Translations under genes and position numbers: made by a program
Notes under the pieces: model-generated
Databases searched by the model: none
The model's input: the letters and a program-made list of their open reading frames with translations, nothing else
What the model was told of the DNA's origin: nothing
Source: Opitutales bacterium
GTDB taxonomy: Bacteria > Verrucomicrobiota > Verrucomicrobiia > Opitutales > JAFGAQ01
Reading direction: 5' to 3'
DNA length: 34,648 bases
Assembly: GCA_022361075.1 (NCBI GenBank)
Contig: JAKSBQ010000197.1
Span: 1 to 34,648, forward strand
Part shown: positions 26,056 to 33,500 of the stretch, in pieces
Layout: each line of letters opens with the position of its first letter
How positions within the stretch are numbered: the first letter of the stretch is position 1

Positions 26056-26867
26056 AATTAGCATCTTCCCTTATCCTCTATTCAACCACAATTCTAGCAT
26101 CAACGGCTTCGCTTCTTTCGGAGGAAGATGAGTCCGAAAATGATATTGAACTCATCTATAGTGAAGTTGCCTATCTTCAGGAGGAAGCAGAGTTGCAAAC
26201 GGATCTCACTTTTAGTTACGAAAATGACTACGATGAAGGCCCTAACCTCGATGTGATGACAACAGCTCTGGAGGTCGAATATGGCATTTCTGAACGACTC
26301 ACAATCGGTTTCGAGTTACCCTACCACCGGTTCACAGAAACAGAAGACGATGAAGAACACACAATCAAAGGGTTGGGAGACATCGAAGCAGAGGTAGCAT
26401 TTAATATCACTAAAGAGCGAGATGACCTCCCCGCCGTCTCGATTTCGGCAGGTATGAGTCTATCAACCGGAGCAGATGACATTAGTATTGGCACTCAGGA
26501 ATGGGAACTGGGGCTTATGCTCAGCAAACAACTTCAGGAGGGGTTCTTTGGTCACGCCTTCGTGAGTCACGAATTTGCAAACGGAATTGAAGAAGATGAT
26601 GGCGAAGTGGATGAACGAGAATTCAGCTACGGATTAGGTTTTAATAAGGAAATAACAGATTCTACCTGGTTCGTATTTGAGCTATTCGGAATGAATGAAA
26701 AGGAAGAAAGCCAAGACGAAGAAGAGACCTCACAACAGTTTTACGTTGCACCAGGCGTCTTGTATGAAAACGACTCTGGCCTGGTCATCGGATTCGCAAT
26801 CGCAATCGGACTAACCGAAGAGTCCTACTCCTCAGGTAGCAGGATCAAATTGAGCTACGAATTCTAG
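26052..26867 (+). CDS. Acidic outer-membrane beta-barrel protein coupled to the sensor kinase
   Basis: This 271-residue protein has an N-terminal signal peptide (about 1-20) and alternating beta-strand patterns throughout, such as LEVEYGISERLTIGFELPY and YGLGFNKEITDSTWFVFEL. It ends in a terminal Phe (IKLSYEF), as expected for outer-membrane proteins recognised by BamA. The pattern resembles the Phenol_MetA_deg / transporter-like barrel family, but I cannot place it exactly. Its loops are extremely acidic (EEDESENDIE, TETEDDEEHT, EEDDGEVDERE, EESQDEEE), suggesting divalent-cation or basic-ligand binding. The start overlaps the kinase stop (ATGA), so the two are made together. The stop shares CTAG with the convergent second kinase. 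Confidence 0.78.
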   Translation: MKLASSLILYSTTILASTASLLSEEDESENDIELIYSEVAYLQEEAELQTDLTFSYENDYDEGPNLDVMTTALEVEYGISERLTIGFELPYHRFTETEDDEEHTIKGLGDIEAEVAFNITKERDDLPAVSISAGMSLSTGADDISIGTQEWELGLMLSKQLQEGFFGHAFVSHEFANGIEEDDGEVDEREFSYGLGFNKEITDSTWFVFELFGMNEKEESQDEEETSQQFYVAPGVLYENDSGLVIGFAIAIGLTEESYSSGSRIKLSYEF

Positions 26868-28759
26868 GACTGCTCAGAAATTTTCTCCAAATATTCACAA
26901 AGCGCTTCGATTCTAAAACTACTGACATATTCCAGGACAGTTCTCCCGAATTGAGTAGTTTGCCCTAGCTCATCCTCCCATTTCGTCAGGCTGATTTCCA
27001 TACTCCGCATATCTCCGATATTGGCATTGGTAAGCATCTGCATAAGTATCTCCTTATGCGGAATCGCATCACTCCATTCATTCGTTTCTTCCCTGATTGA
27101 AGGAATATCAGACGCAACTGAAGACTGCTCTTTTTCAAAAAACCTGGCATCCAACGAACTCATGAGTTGCTCGCGGATCCTTCCCAAATCCAACGGAAAT
27201 GATTGCATCATAGTGTTTTCGCTCTCCTTTAACTCATCAAAACGCTCTCCGAAATTACCTAAAACCAACGTTCGCCAGGCAACATCTGGATACGCTTCTA
27301 CGCATCGCTCAACCCATTTATTGGTCGAAGGATTCCACTGCTCAGCCGAAAGTCCCAACACCACGGGTTGGCTTCTATTTTCGAAAAGAGCATGCTCCAA
27401 ATCTTCAGGGTTCAACTGTTTGATCGAAAACCCCCAATCACTAAACGCTCGTTGAAGGACCCCGTGATCCAGAGTCTCTTCATAAAGCTGTATAAAGATA
27501 CCGTTTTGCTCATTTTTCAGTTTGCAGGAAACCGCTGCTTCACGCGATTCAGATACTGTCGTTGGCGATGCCAGTTCGACAGACAAATCAAACCAAAAAC
27601 AACTGCCCTTTCCAACTTCACTGGTCACCTGCAATTCACCTCCAAGAGATTTGGACAACTTTCGACTGATTGCTAAACCGAGACCCGTTCCCCCTTTGTG
27701 CCCAGAAAACGCCTCGGTTTGGTAGAATTCTTCAAAAATCTGTTGCAAGTACTCTTCTTCGATACCGGGTCCTGTATCACTGACGGAGATTTTTAAATCG
27801 AGGTCGAATGAGGGATTATCTGACGGGCCACTTTCGACGGACACGGTCACCAGGCCTTTTTCAGTAAACTTCACCGCGTTGCCTACTAAATTGATAAGAA
27901 CCTGTCTCACCAATTTGGAGTCGCCCATAATCCATTCACAAGGTTTGCCCTTTTCAATGAATCTGCACTCGACATCGATACCCTTGGTTTGTGCCCTGAC
28001 TCGGAAAACATCAGCAACTTCACTAATCAACGTCTTGATATTTACGGGTTCGTGGGAAACCTCAATTTTACCCGCTTCAATTTTTGACAAATCAAGCACA
28101 TCGTTGATCAACGACAGCAGGTGTTTGCCACATTTTTGGATGGTGGCCACAGCCTTTTTATTTTCAGGGGTCAGTGCGTCATCAGCCTCAAGCACTTGAG
28201 CATATCCCAGCACTCCGTTGAGCGGAGTGCGAAACTCATGACTCATACTGGTTAGGAACACACTCTTCGCGATGTTTGCTCGTTCGGCCATCACCGCCAA
28301 TTCATTTGCTTTCGCAATTTCTCTCTCAAGGGCCTGATTCAGTTGATCGGTGTTGTGCTTCTCCTGTTCCAGTTCGATTTCGTGATTCTTCTGTTTTGAA
28401 ATATCCCGCAACACGACAAATCGCTCGTGTGAATCTTCGTCTTGATACATGACCAGTTCTACAGCGATTCGGCCTTTTTCCGGAGCGTCAAAAAATCCTT
28501 CAGTCTTCAGGTAGCCATCTTTTAGATAGTTTTTCTCCAATTCTTCAGACCAGACGCTTTGTCCATCAATCTGGATCAGATCCGCCCAACTCAAATGAAC
28601 CGATTCATTCGAAGGCTCCAGACCAAACAACTCCAAGGCTACGGGGCTCATCCACTCCACCTGCGAGTCCGAATCCAGAATGATCACACCAAAATCCCCG
28701 ATTTCCAGAGAGCGGAGAATCGTTTCCTGTTTAAGAATGGGTATAGGTCCTATCTTCAT
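26864..28759 (-). CDS. Soluble PAS-domain hybrid-like sensor histidine kinase
   Basis: This 631-residue protein has no transmembrane helix, so it is cytoplasmic. A PAS domain (about 13-125), ending in LRDISKQKNHE, is followed by a coiled coil. HisKA carries His174 (TSMSHEFRTPLNG). The HATPase domain shows NLVGNAVKFTE, DTGPGI and GGTGLGLAIS. Residues about 410-545 look like a receiver fold without the phospho-acceptor Asp (VVLGLSAEQW in that place). A helical C-terminal region of about 65 residues follows, of the kind attached to multi-domain hybrid kinases. The output partner is not encoded nearby. The gene converges on the acidic barrel gene with overlapping stop codons. A 310-nt upstream region holds a hairpin and a gene remnant. 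Confidence 0.9.
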   Translation of the reverse strand: MKIGPIPILKQETILRSLEIGDFGVIILDSDSQVEWMSPVALELFGLEPSNESVHLSWADLIQIDGQSVWSEELEKNYLKDGYLKTEGFFDAPEKGRIAVELVMYQDEDSHERFVVLRDISKQKNHEIELEQEKHNTDQLNQALEREIAKANELAVMAERANIAKSVFLTSMSHEFRTPLNGVLGYAQVLEADDALTPENKKAVATIQKCGKHLLSLINDVLDLSKIEAGKIEVSHEPVNIKTLISEVADVFRVRAQTKGIDVECRFIEKGKPCEWIMGDSKLVRQVLINLVGNAVKFTEKGLVTVSVESGPSDNPSFDLDLKISVSDTGPGIEEEYLQQIFEEFYQTEAFSGHKGGTGLGLAISRKLSKSLGGELQVTSEVGKGSCFWFDLSVELASPTTVSESREAAVSCKLKNEQNGIFIQLYEETLDHGVLQRAFSDWGFSIKQLNPEDLEHALFENRSQPVVLGLSAEQWNPSTNKWVERCVEAYPDVAWRTLVLGNFGERFDELKESENTMMQSFPLDLGRIREQLMSSLDARFFEKEQSSVASDIPSIREETNEWSDAIPHKEILMQMLTNANIGDMRSMEISLTKWEDELGQTTQFGRTVLEYVSSFRIEALCEYLEKISEQS

Positions 28760-29069
28760 CGCTCTTTAGAATAGTCATCGTTGAGAGTCCTGCACTCGAG
28801 CTCTCAACCCTAGAAATCGGTAAAAAAACTCCTGCATTAACTCAAAAGCCTCATTTTTGATTGGCTTGATGAGCAGAAATCAAATCACGCAGGTTTTGAA
28901 GTAGATACCTTGTGTGAGAGAACTCTAGGAATGACAAACTGACTCAGGACTCTTCCATCCATGCAATCATCAGTGAACGCCATTACGGTTGACGAACTCG
29001 TCCAAACAACGACTTCTGGACTTCCACTCGTGTGATGCCCGGGACACGGGTCAATAAGTAGGATGATAT
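28760..29069. other. Intergenic region between sensor kinase and alkaline phosphatase genes
   Basis: This 310-nt stretch contains no intact gene. It should hold the promoter of the minus-strand kinase. It includes a perfect 8-bp inverted repeat (GTTGAGAG / CTCTCAAC at 28780-28787 and 28801-28808), 21 nt upstream of the kinase start. At its right end is a short broken rhodanese-like reading frame on the plus strand. I see no strong terminator for the phosphatase transcript, only a weak CCCG/CGGG stem near 29038-29050. Confidence 0.5.
28961..29057 (+). pseudogene. Possible remnant of a rhodanese-domain gene
   Basis: ATG at 28961 opens MQSSVNAITVDELVQTTTSG, then LPLV and a stop. This is close to the usual start of a single-domain rhodanese, xxITVDELxxLLxSGxPLVLIDxR. 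Skipping one base (T at 29033), the sequence continues DARDTGQ and then TAA. This matches the LxDxRxxxx loop, so a small deletion seems to have broken the frame. Everything after this, including the catalytic Cys loop, is missing. The fragment is short, so the call rests on one motif block. Confidence 0.35.
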
Positions 29070-30497
29070 CTAAATGGCCAGGTAGTCCCGTATTACCTGG
29101 TGAAGTTCCCAGTTCTCAATGTAACCTGGCAATTCTTCTGCTCCGGGTCCCCACATGGCCATTTCCACCACATCCGCCGTGTGGTTGTAGCTTGTCCACT
29201 CGGTAGAAAACCGATTATAGGCGATCGGTTTGATAGCCTCAGCGATTCTTTTACTCGCGCTGTAGAGACCTTTATCTTCCGGCAATGTCAGCGCATGCAT
29301 GAGACTTTCTTTTTCAGAAGCATCCAATTGGATATTCAAAACAGATTCCACTGCTCTCACCCACGTGCCATGAGGATCTTTCGGATTCATATGACTCTCG
29401 ATCGTCGTGTAAGAGCCTTTGCAATTTCCCAATTTCAGGAACCTTTCCGCAGTATATTGGTAACCTTCGTCTGCTCCGTTGAGCATAAACCCACCGGTGC
29501 CATGATCAGTCGTTACAATCACCATCGTGTCAGGGTTTGCTTCGGCAAATTTGCGAACCAACTTGATAGTTCGGTCAAATTCCAGCTGCTCGGTAACAAT
29601 CGCTGCAGCATCGTTTGCATGGCCCGCGTGGTCTACTCGTCCAGCTTCCACCTGCAAAAAGAAACCCGTTGGATTCTTCTGCAGACGTTTTAGGGCGACT
29701 TCAGTCATTTCTTCAAGAGAAGGAGTCTTTGATCCAATCGCTTCAATGTTCTCGCGGTCGATCCAATAGGGAATATGATCTTCACTGAAAACACCAAGCA
29801 ACGCTTCACCAGACATTCCTTTGTTGAGAAGTCCCTCTTTGGACTTCAGAACCTGATAACCTTTGGCGGAAAATGCCGAATAAAGATCCTTTCCGTCCTC
29901 TCGCTTTTCAGGATTAAAATGTTCGTCGCCACCTCCCAGTAGAACATCGATCTTCCGTTCAAGGTATTGCTCGGCAATGACACTTTCCATGTCGCGATGA
30001 GGTACATTAGCTGCAAATCCTGCTGGCGTCGCATGGGTAATGCGTGCGGTGGTGACCATACCAACTGACTTTCCTTTTTCCTTGGCGCAAATTCCCAGAG
30101 GAGTCGGACTCGCTCCGTCTGGCGTGACGTTCACGCTGCGCATGTTTACTCTTTTGCCGATTCCCCAGGCACTTGAAGCCGCTGCAGAATCGGTCACCAA
30201 ACTATCCGCACAATTGGTCTCCACCAGGCGCCGAACGGCAAGTCGATCTTTGTAGAGCTGAATCCAATTGCTGTCTCTGTTTTCAGTCAGGTTCAGCCAA
30301 TGATTCGCCGCTGACAGAGTCCCGTTGTCCATTCCATCACTCACCATGAAGATGAGGTTCTTCGCTTTGCCAACGCTCGTTTTTCCGGTTCCAGCAAAAC
30401 TGGATTGATTGAGTGTAGCCAGAGCCCCAACCCCTAATGCGGAGGAAGAGAGCGTTTTTATAAAACCGCGGCGGGAAATCGAATTGGGTTTATTCAT
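29070..30497 (-). CDS. phoA: Tat-exported alkaline phosphatase (PhoA family)
   Basis: This 475-residue protein begins with a twin-arginine signal (SRRGFIKTLSSSALGVGAL, residues 8-26). It is a PhoA-family phosphomonoesterase. Metal ligand Asp54 is in MVSDGMDNG and nucleophile Ser104 in VTDSAAASS. The His-containing segments RITHATPAGFAAN, EAGRVDHAGHAND and TTDHGTGG are present, with a final zinc ligand in YNHTADVVEMAMWGPG. It hydrolyses phosphate esters in the periplasm or at the surface and would feed the Pst transporter encoded 14 kb away. It lies downstream of a NapF-like ferredoxin and mini-RNase III on the same strand, with a 120-nt gap, so it may have its own promoter. No Pho box was identified with confidence. 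Confidence 0.93.
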   Translation of the reverse strand: MNKPNSISRRGFIKTLSSSALGVGALATLNQSSFAGTGKTSVGKAKNLIFMVSDGMDNGTLSAANHWLNLTENRDSNWIQLYKDRLAVRRLVETNCADSLVTDSAAASSAWGIGKRVNMRSVNVTPDGASPTPLGICAKEKGKSVGMVTTARITHATPAGFAANVPHRDMESVIAEQYLERKIDVLLGGGDEHFNPEKREDGKDLYSAFSAKGYQVLKSKEGLLNKGMSGEALLGVFSEDHIPYWIDRENIEAIGSKTPSLEEMTEVALKRLQKNPTGFFLQVEAGRVDHAGHANDAAAIVTEQLEFDRTIKLVRKFAEANPDTMVIVTTDHGTGGFMLNGADEGYQYTAERFLKLGNCKGSYTTIESHMNPKDPHGTWVRAVESVLNIQLDASEKESLMHALTLPEDKGLYSASKRIAEAIKPIAYNRFSTEWTSYNHTADVVEMAMWGPGAEELPGYIENWELHQVIRDYLAI

Positions 30498-30617
30498 AGG
30501 AGTGTAAAGATGGATCTTGAATTACACGGAACCGGGTTTATTACCAGCAAACAAAGGCGACTTTGCGTAATTGTCACAATGCGAATGATAACAACACAAT
30601 TCAAATGAGGTCCATCA

Positions 30618-30941
30618 TCAAACTGCTTTAGGATAGAGTTCGATCGCGCACTCCTCAGCCGGACAAACTGGCAAACAATCCGCACATCCCGTGCAAATCG
30701 AAGGCTCCACCATCGGGTACTGATCATCCTCCAGGAATATCGCTCCTTCTTCCGGACAAACATCGAGGCAGTTCCGACAACTTTGCTCGTCATACGCCAA
30801 ACACAGTCGTCCCTTAATCACCGCAATCTTCGGAAGATTGTCCTCAGGTGCAGGTGGCTCAGTCTCTTTAGAGATGTCACTTCCGGGAATGAATCTCTTG
30901 AAAAAGGCCCTGCGGCTCAGATTGGGATCTTGGTCTGGCAT
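30618..30941 (-). CDS. NapF-like 2[4Fe-4S] ferredoxin
   Basis: This 107-residue protein has two [4Fe-4S] motifs. The first has NapF-type spacing: Cys47, Cys55, Cys58, Cys62 (CLAYDEQSCRNCLDVCP). The second is a standard CxxCxxCxxxCP at Cys83, 86, 89 and 93 (CTGCADCLPVCP), with an extra Cys98. The N-terminus carries LSRRAFFKRF, a twin-arginine-like sequence without a hydrophobic core, as also seen in NapF and similar cytoplasmic maturation ferredoxins. NapF helps mature the periplasmic nitrate reductase NapA, but no nap genes are in the window. It starts 2 nt after the stop of the mini-RNase III gene, so the two are co-transcribed. Confidence 0.85.
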   Translation of the reverse strand: MPDQDPNLSRRAFFKRFIPGSDISKETEPPAPEDNLPKIAVIKGRLCLAYDEQSCRNCLDVCPEEGAIFLEDDQYPMVEPSICTGCADCLPVCPAEECAIELYPKAV

Positions 30942-30943
30942 GA

Positions 30944-31252
30944 CTAGCCTCGTTTTCCCTGCTTTCCTCTAAGCTTGTTCGCTCGTTGCTTCTCATACAC
31001 GGGAATGAGCTCTTTCTCGATCCAATGGAAAGCAGACTCCAATCCATCCTCATGATAAATCTTACCGATCTTCGCTTCGACCACAGTGGGTTCTCCGATT
31101 GATTTGAGAAATTGATTCGAAGTCATGGCCACAAATTCCTCTGTTCGGACCGCGAAGTTGAGAGCCGTCTTTTTCAACAGCCACTCACGCGCAAAGAGGG
31201 ATAATACAGCGTCTCCCAGCCAGGCATAGTCCCTCTTTTCTGATTCTTCCAT
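30944..31252 (-). CDS. Mini-ribonuclease III-like protein (MrnC-type RNase III domain)
   Basis: This 102-residue protein consists of an RNase III catalytic domain without a dsRNA-binding domain. The signature is YAWLGDAVLSLFAREWLL (about residues 9-26), which corresponds to the xLGDAVL motif with the catalytic Asp. The second acidic element is plausible at YHEDGLESAFHWIE. Mini-III enzymes in Firmicutes trim 23S rRNA precursors; the substrate here is unknown. The protein is somewhat shorter than Bacillus MrnC. It is the first gene of a minus-strand unit with the NapF-like ferredoxin (2-nt gap). The function is assigned by motif only. Confidence 0.75.
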   Translation of the reverse strand: MEESEKRDYAWLGDAVLSLFAREWLLKKTALNFAVRTEEFVAMTSNQFLKSIGEPTVVEAKIGKIYHEDGLESAFHWIEKELIPVYEKQRANKLRGKQGKRG

Positions 31253-31378
31253 CCGTCAATTTCTTAACGTTCTTGAGGAAACACACGCAAGAGATTTTTG
31301 TCTTAAACAGAGTAATTCTTAGAGAAAAATCATAAATTTTCTAATTTTTTATTTAGACAATTTGATTTTGTATAACTT

Positions 31379-31407
31379 TTGCACAGATTTAGATCTAAAT
31401 TTAAAAT
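31379..31407 (+). promoter_or_regulatory. Candidate promoter with 14-bp palindromic operator before the FAD oxidoreductase operon
   Basis: TTGCAC (31379-31384) and TAAAAT (31402-31407) are 17 nt apart and would start transcription about 31414, only a few bases before the GTG start. The spacer contains a perfect palindrome, ATTTAGATCTAAAT (31387-31400). A regulator bound there would block RNA polymerase directly, or act by DNA distortion as MerR proteins do. The -35 match is weak (3/6) and the -10 good (5/6). Confidence 0.5.
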
Positions 31408-31418
31408 AGACTCTCTTC

Positions 31419-32705
31419 GTGAAAGAAAAAATAGCCATCATCGGAAGCGGAATCGCAGGAATGACTTGCTCGTGGCACCTACGTCATGACTACGACGTGT
31501 ACGTTTTCGAGAAGGAAAACTATGTGGGTGGACACACGAATACAGTGAGTGTCAACGAAAATGGAAGTGATGTTCCTATCGACACTGGATTCATGGTCTA
31601 CAACGACCGTACATATCCGCTTTTAAATAAGCTCTTCGCTGAACTCGAGGTTCAATACCAAGAAACTGATATGTCATTTGGTGTGAATTTAGTAGACCAA
31701 AATCGCTACTACTCCTGCTCCGGACTCAACACTTTCTTCGCACAGAGAAAGCAAATCCTGAATCCCTCCCAGTGGAAATTGGGACTTGGCATCTCGAAGT
31801 TTTTCAAAGTAGCCAACCTGTTTTTGGAAGAAAACAAATTTCCGGAGCTCAGCATCGCGCAGTTTTTTAAGATCTACGAATTAGATCAAAGTTTGGCTCG
31901 CGATTTCCTCTACCCGATGGCATCCGCGATTTGGTCTACCCACCACGACGGTATCGAACAATTTCCTGCACTATCGCTTTTCCGTTTCATGTCCAACCAT
32001 GGTCTGCTCGGAATCGGAACTCAGTTCAAATGGAAAACGCTCAAAGGAGGTAGTCGGCAATACCGCGACAAGATCTTAGCCAAACTGGATCACCCGGTAG
32101 AGATCAGCAACGGCGTGGTTTCAGTAGTGGAGCAAAAGGATCAGGTCTCAATAGAAACTGCGGCTGGTGATCTGAAATCATTTGACAGGGTCATCGTCGC
32201 GACACACGCCGATCAGGCCCTGGCTTTACTGGCGAAGCCAAACCCTCTCCAAAAGAAACTCTTATCCCATTTCAAATATACCAAAAACCGAGCAATTCTA
32301 CACACGGACGAATCGGTCATGCCTCCGCAACGCAGAGCTTGGGCAAGTTGGAACTACCGAGTTCATACAAGCGAGGGCGGAAACCCTTCGGCCTCAACAC
32401 ACTACTGGATGAATAATCTCCAAACCCTCCCGACCAACAAAAACTATTTTGTCAGTGTTGACTACGAGGGAGACCTAGATTCAGACCTAGTATGCTGGAC
32501 CAAAGACTATGAGCACCCCTGCTTCAATCGAATGGCCATGGAGGCTCAACCAGAACTTCCGAAACTCAACCAAGACTCCAAGATTCTATTCTGCGGAAGC
32601 TACTTTGGATACGGGTTTCACGAAGACGCCCACGCTGCAGCAATGAAGGTCGTCCACCAACTCAAAACCGAAAAAAACAAGCGTCATGAAATCATGTCTG
32701 TATAG
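31419..32705 (+). CDS. FAD-dependent amine-oxidase-like oxidoreductase of the DUF1365/CFA-like operon
   Basis: This 428-residue protein is read from GTG at 31419, right after the predicted promoter and without a visible ribosome-binding site. The N-terminal FAD motif IIGSGIAGM (about 7-15) is followed by the flavin-binding segment EKENYVGGHTNTV and a second-domain core typical of the NAD(P)-binding Rossmann/amine-oxidase group (DTGFMVYNDRTYP). No signal peptide is present. In many bacteria this protein precedes DUF1365 and a cyclopropane-fatty-acid-synthase-like methyltransferase. A role in modifying unsaturated phospholipid acyl chains is therefore likely. The stop overlaps the DUF1365 start by 20 nt, showing a tight operon. 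Confidence 0.88.
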   Translation: MKEKIAIIGSGIAGMTCSWHLRHDYDVYVFEKENYVGGHTNTVSVNENGSDVPIDTGFMVYNDRTYPLLNKLFAELEVQYQETDMSFGVNLVDQNRYYSCSGLNTFFAQRKQILNPSQWKLGLGISKFFKVANLFLEENKFPELSIAQFFKIYELDQSLARDFLYPMASAIWSTHHDGIEQFPALSLFRFMSNHGLLGIGTQFKWKTLKGGSRQYRDKILAKLDHPVEISNGVVSVVEQKDQVSIETAAGDLKSFDRVIVATHADQALALLAKPNPLQKKLLSHFKYTKNRAILHTDESVMPPQRRAWASWNYRVHTSEGGNPSASTHYWMNNLQTLPTNKNYFVSVDYEGDLDSDLVCWTKDYEHPCFNRMAMEAQPELPKLNQDSKILFCGSYFGYGFHEDAHAAAMKVVHQLKTEKNKRHEIMSV

Positions 32706-33492
32706 TTGCAAAATTCATCACCATCGCAGCAGACCCAAGGTGCATCGATTTTCGTATCGCTTATTTATGTTCTGTCTCGATCTCGACGATTTGGAAAACC
32801 TGCTCAGGAACCCACTCATCAGTAGAGATCGGGGAAACATCTACACACTTTCAGTCTCTGATCATCTTCAGTTCGGAGCAGAAAGCATCAAGGAAAACCT
32901 GGCCAACTACCTGAAAACGCAAGGAATCACCCAGCGGTTGGGGCGTGTCCGTTTACTCACTCACCTCCGCACGTTCGGCCACCAGTTTAACCCCGTGTCT
33001 TTCTACTTTGTGGAAGATCAGCAGGAACGAGCCCTGGCAGTCGTCGCAGAAGTCGCAAACACCTACAACGAGCAAAAACTATTTTTACTCGGTCCTGAAC
33101 AGGAGAGCAAACCAGGGGTCTTTCGTTCAGAGCAGCGAAAGGAATTTTACATCTCTCCTTTCAGCGATCTGGACACGCAGTTCCATTTTATGGCCAAATT
33201 CCCGGAGGAGAAGATCTCTCTAACAATCGATCAAGCAGACAGTGAGGGGATCTACTTCAAAAGCGGCATTCTCGGTCGGCAGGTTCCTCTCACAACCTGG
33301 AATCTAGCGGTACAAACCCTCAGATTTCCATTCATCACCTTTCAAGTGATTTTCGCCATTCACTGGCATGCATTGATCCTTTTTTTGAAGAAAATACCGG
33401 TCCGACGGAAGAAAGATCGGCCTGATCTTCAGACTCACACACGCACCTATCTCCAAAGAGGCAACCTCCCACACCATCAATCACAAATCTGA
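32686..33492 (+). CDS. DUF1365 family protein
   Basis: This 268-residue protein starts at ATG 32686 inside the end of the preceding oxidoreductase gene. DUF1365 (PF07103) features include CKIHHHRSRPKVHRFSYRL at the N-terminus, FGHQFNPVSFYFVED near the middle, VAEVANTYNEQKLFLL, and the KEFYISPFSDLDTQFHF block. The His-rich start and conserved FNPVSFYF motif are typical. A hydrophobic stretch near residue 225 may touch the membrane. The biochemical role is unknown, but the protein almost always travels with the flavoprotein and the CFA-like methyltransferase, as here. The methyltransferase begins 8 nt downstream. Confidence 0.92.
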   Translation: MKSCLYSCKIHHHRSRPKVHRFSYRLFMFCLDLDDLENLLRNPLISRDRGNIYTLSVSDHLQFGAESIKENLANYLKTQGITQRLGRVRLLTHLRTFGHQFNPVSFYFVEDQQERALAVVAEVANTYNEQKLFLLGPEQESKPGVFRSEQRKEFYISPFSDLDTQFHFMAKFPEEKISLTIDQADSEGIYFKSGILGRQVPLTTWNLAVQTLRFPFITFQVIFAIHWHALILFLKKIPVRRKKDRPDLQTHTRTYLQRGNLPHHQSQI

Positions 33493-33500
33493 AGTCAAAA

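Noticed and set aside
27021-27725. Several plus-strand frames of 67-144 codons within the soluble kinase gene
   Set aside because: They are antisense to a kinase with clear HisKA and HATPase motifs and have no domains of their own.
30494-30793. A 99-codon minus-strand frame overlapping the ferredoxin gene
   Set aside because: The overlapping frame encodes a clear NapF-like ferredoxin with eight cluster cysteines. The other frame shows no protein-like features.
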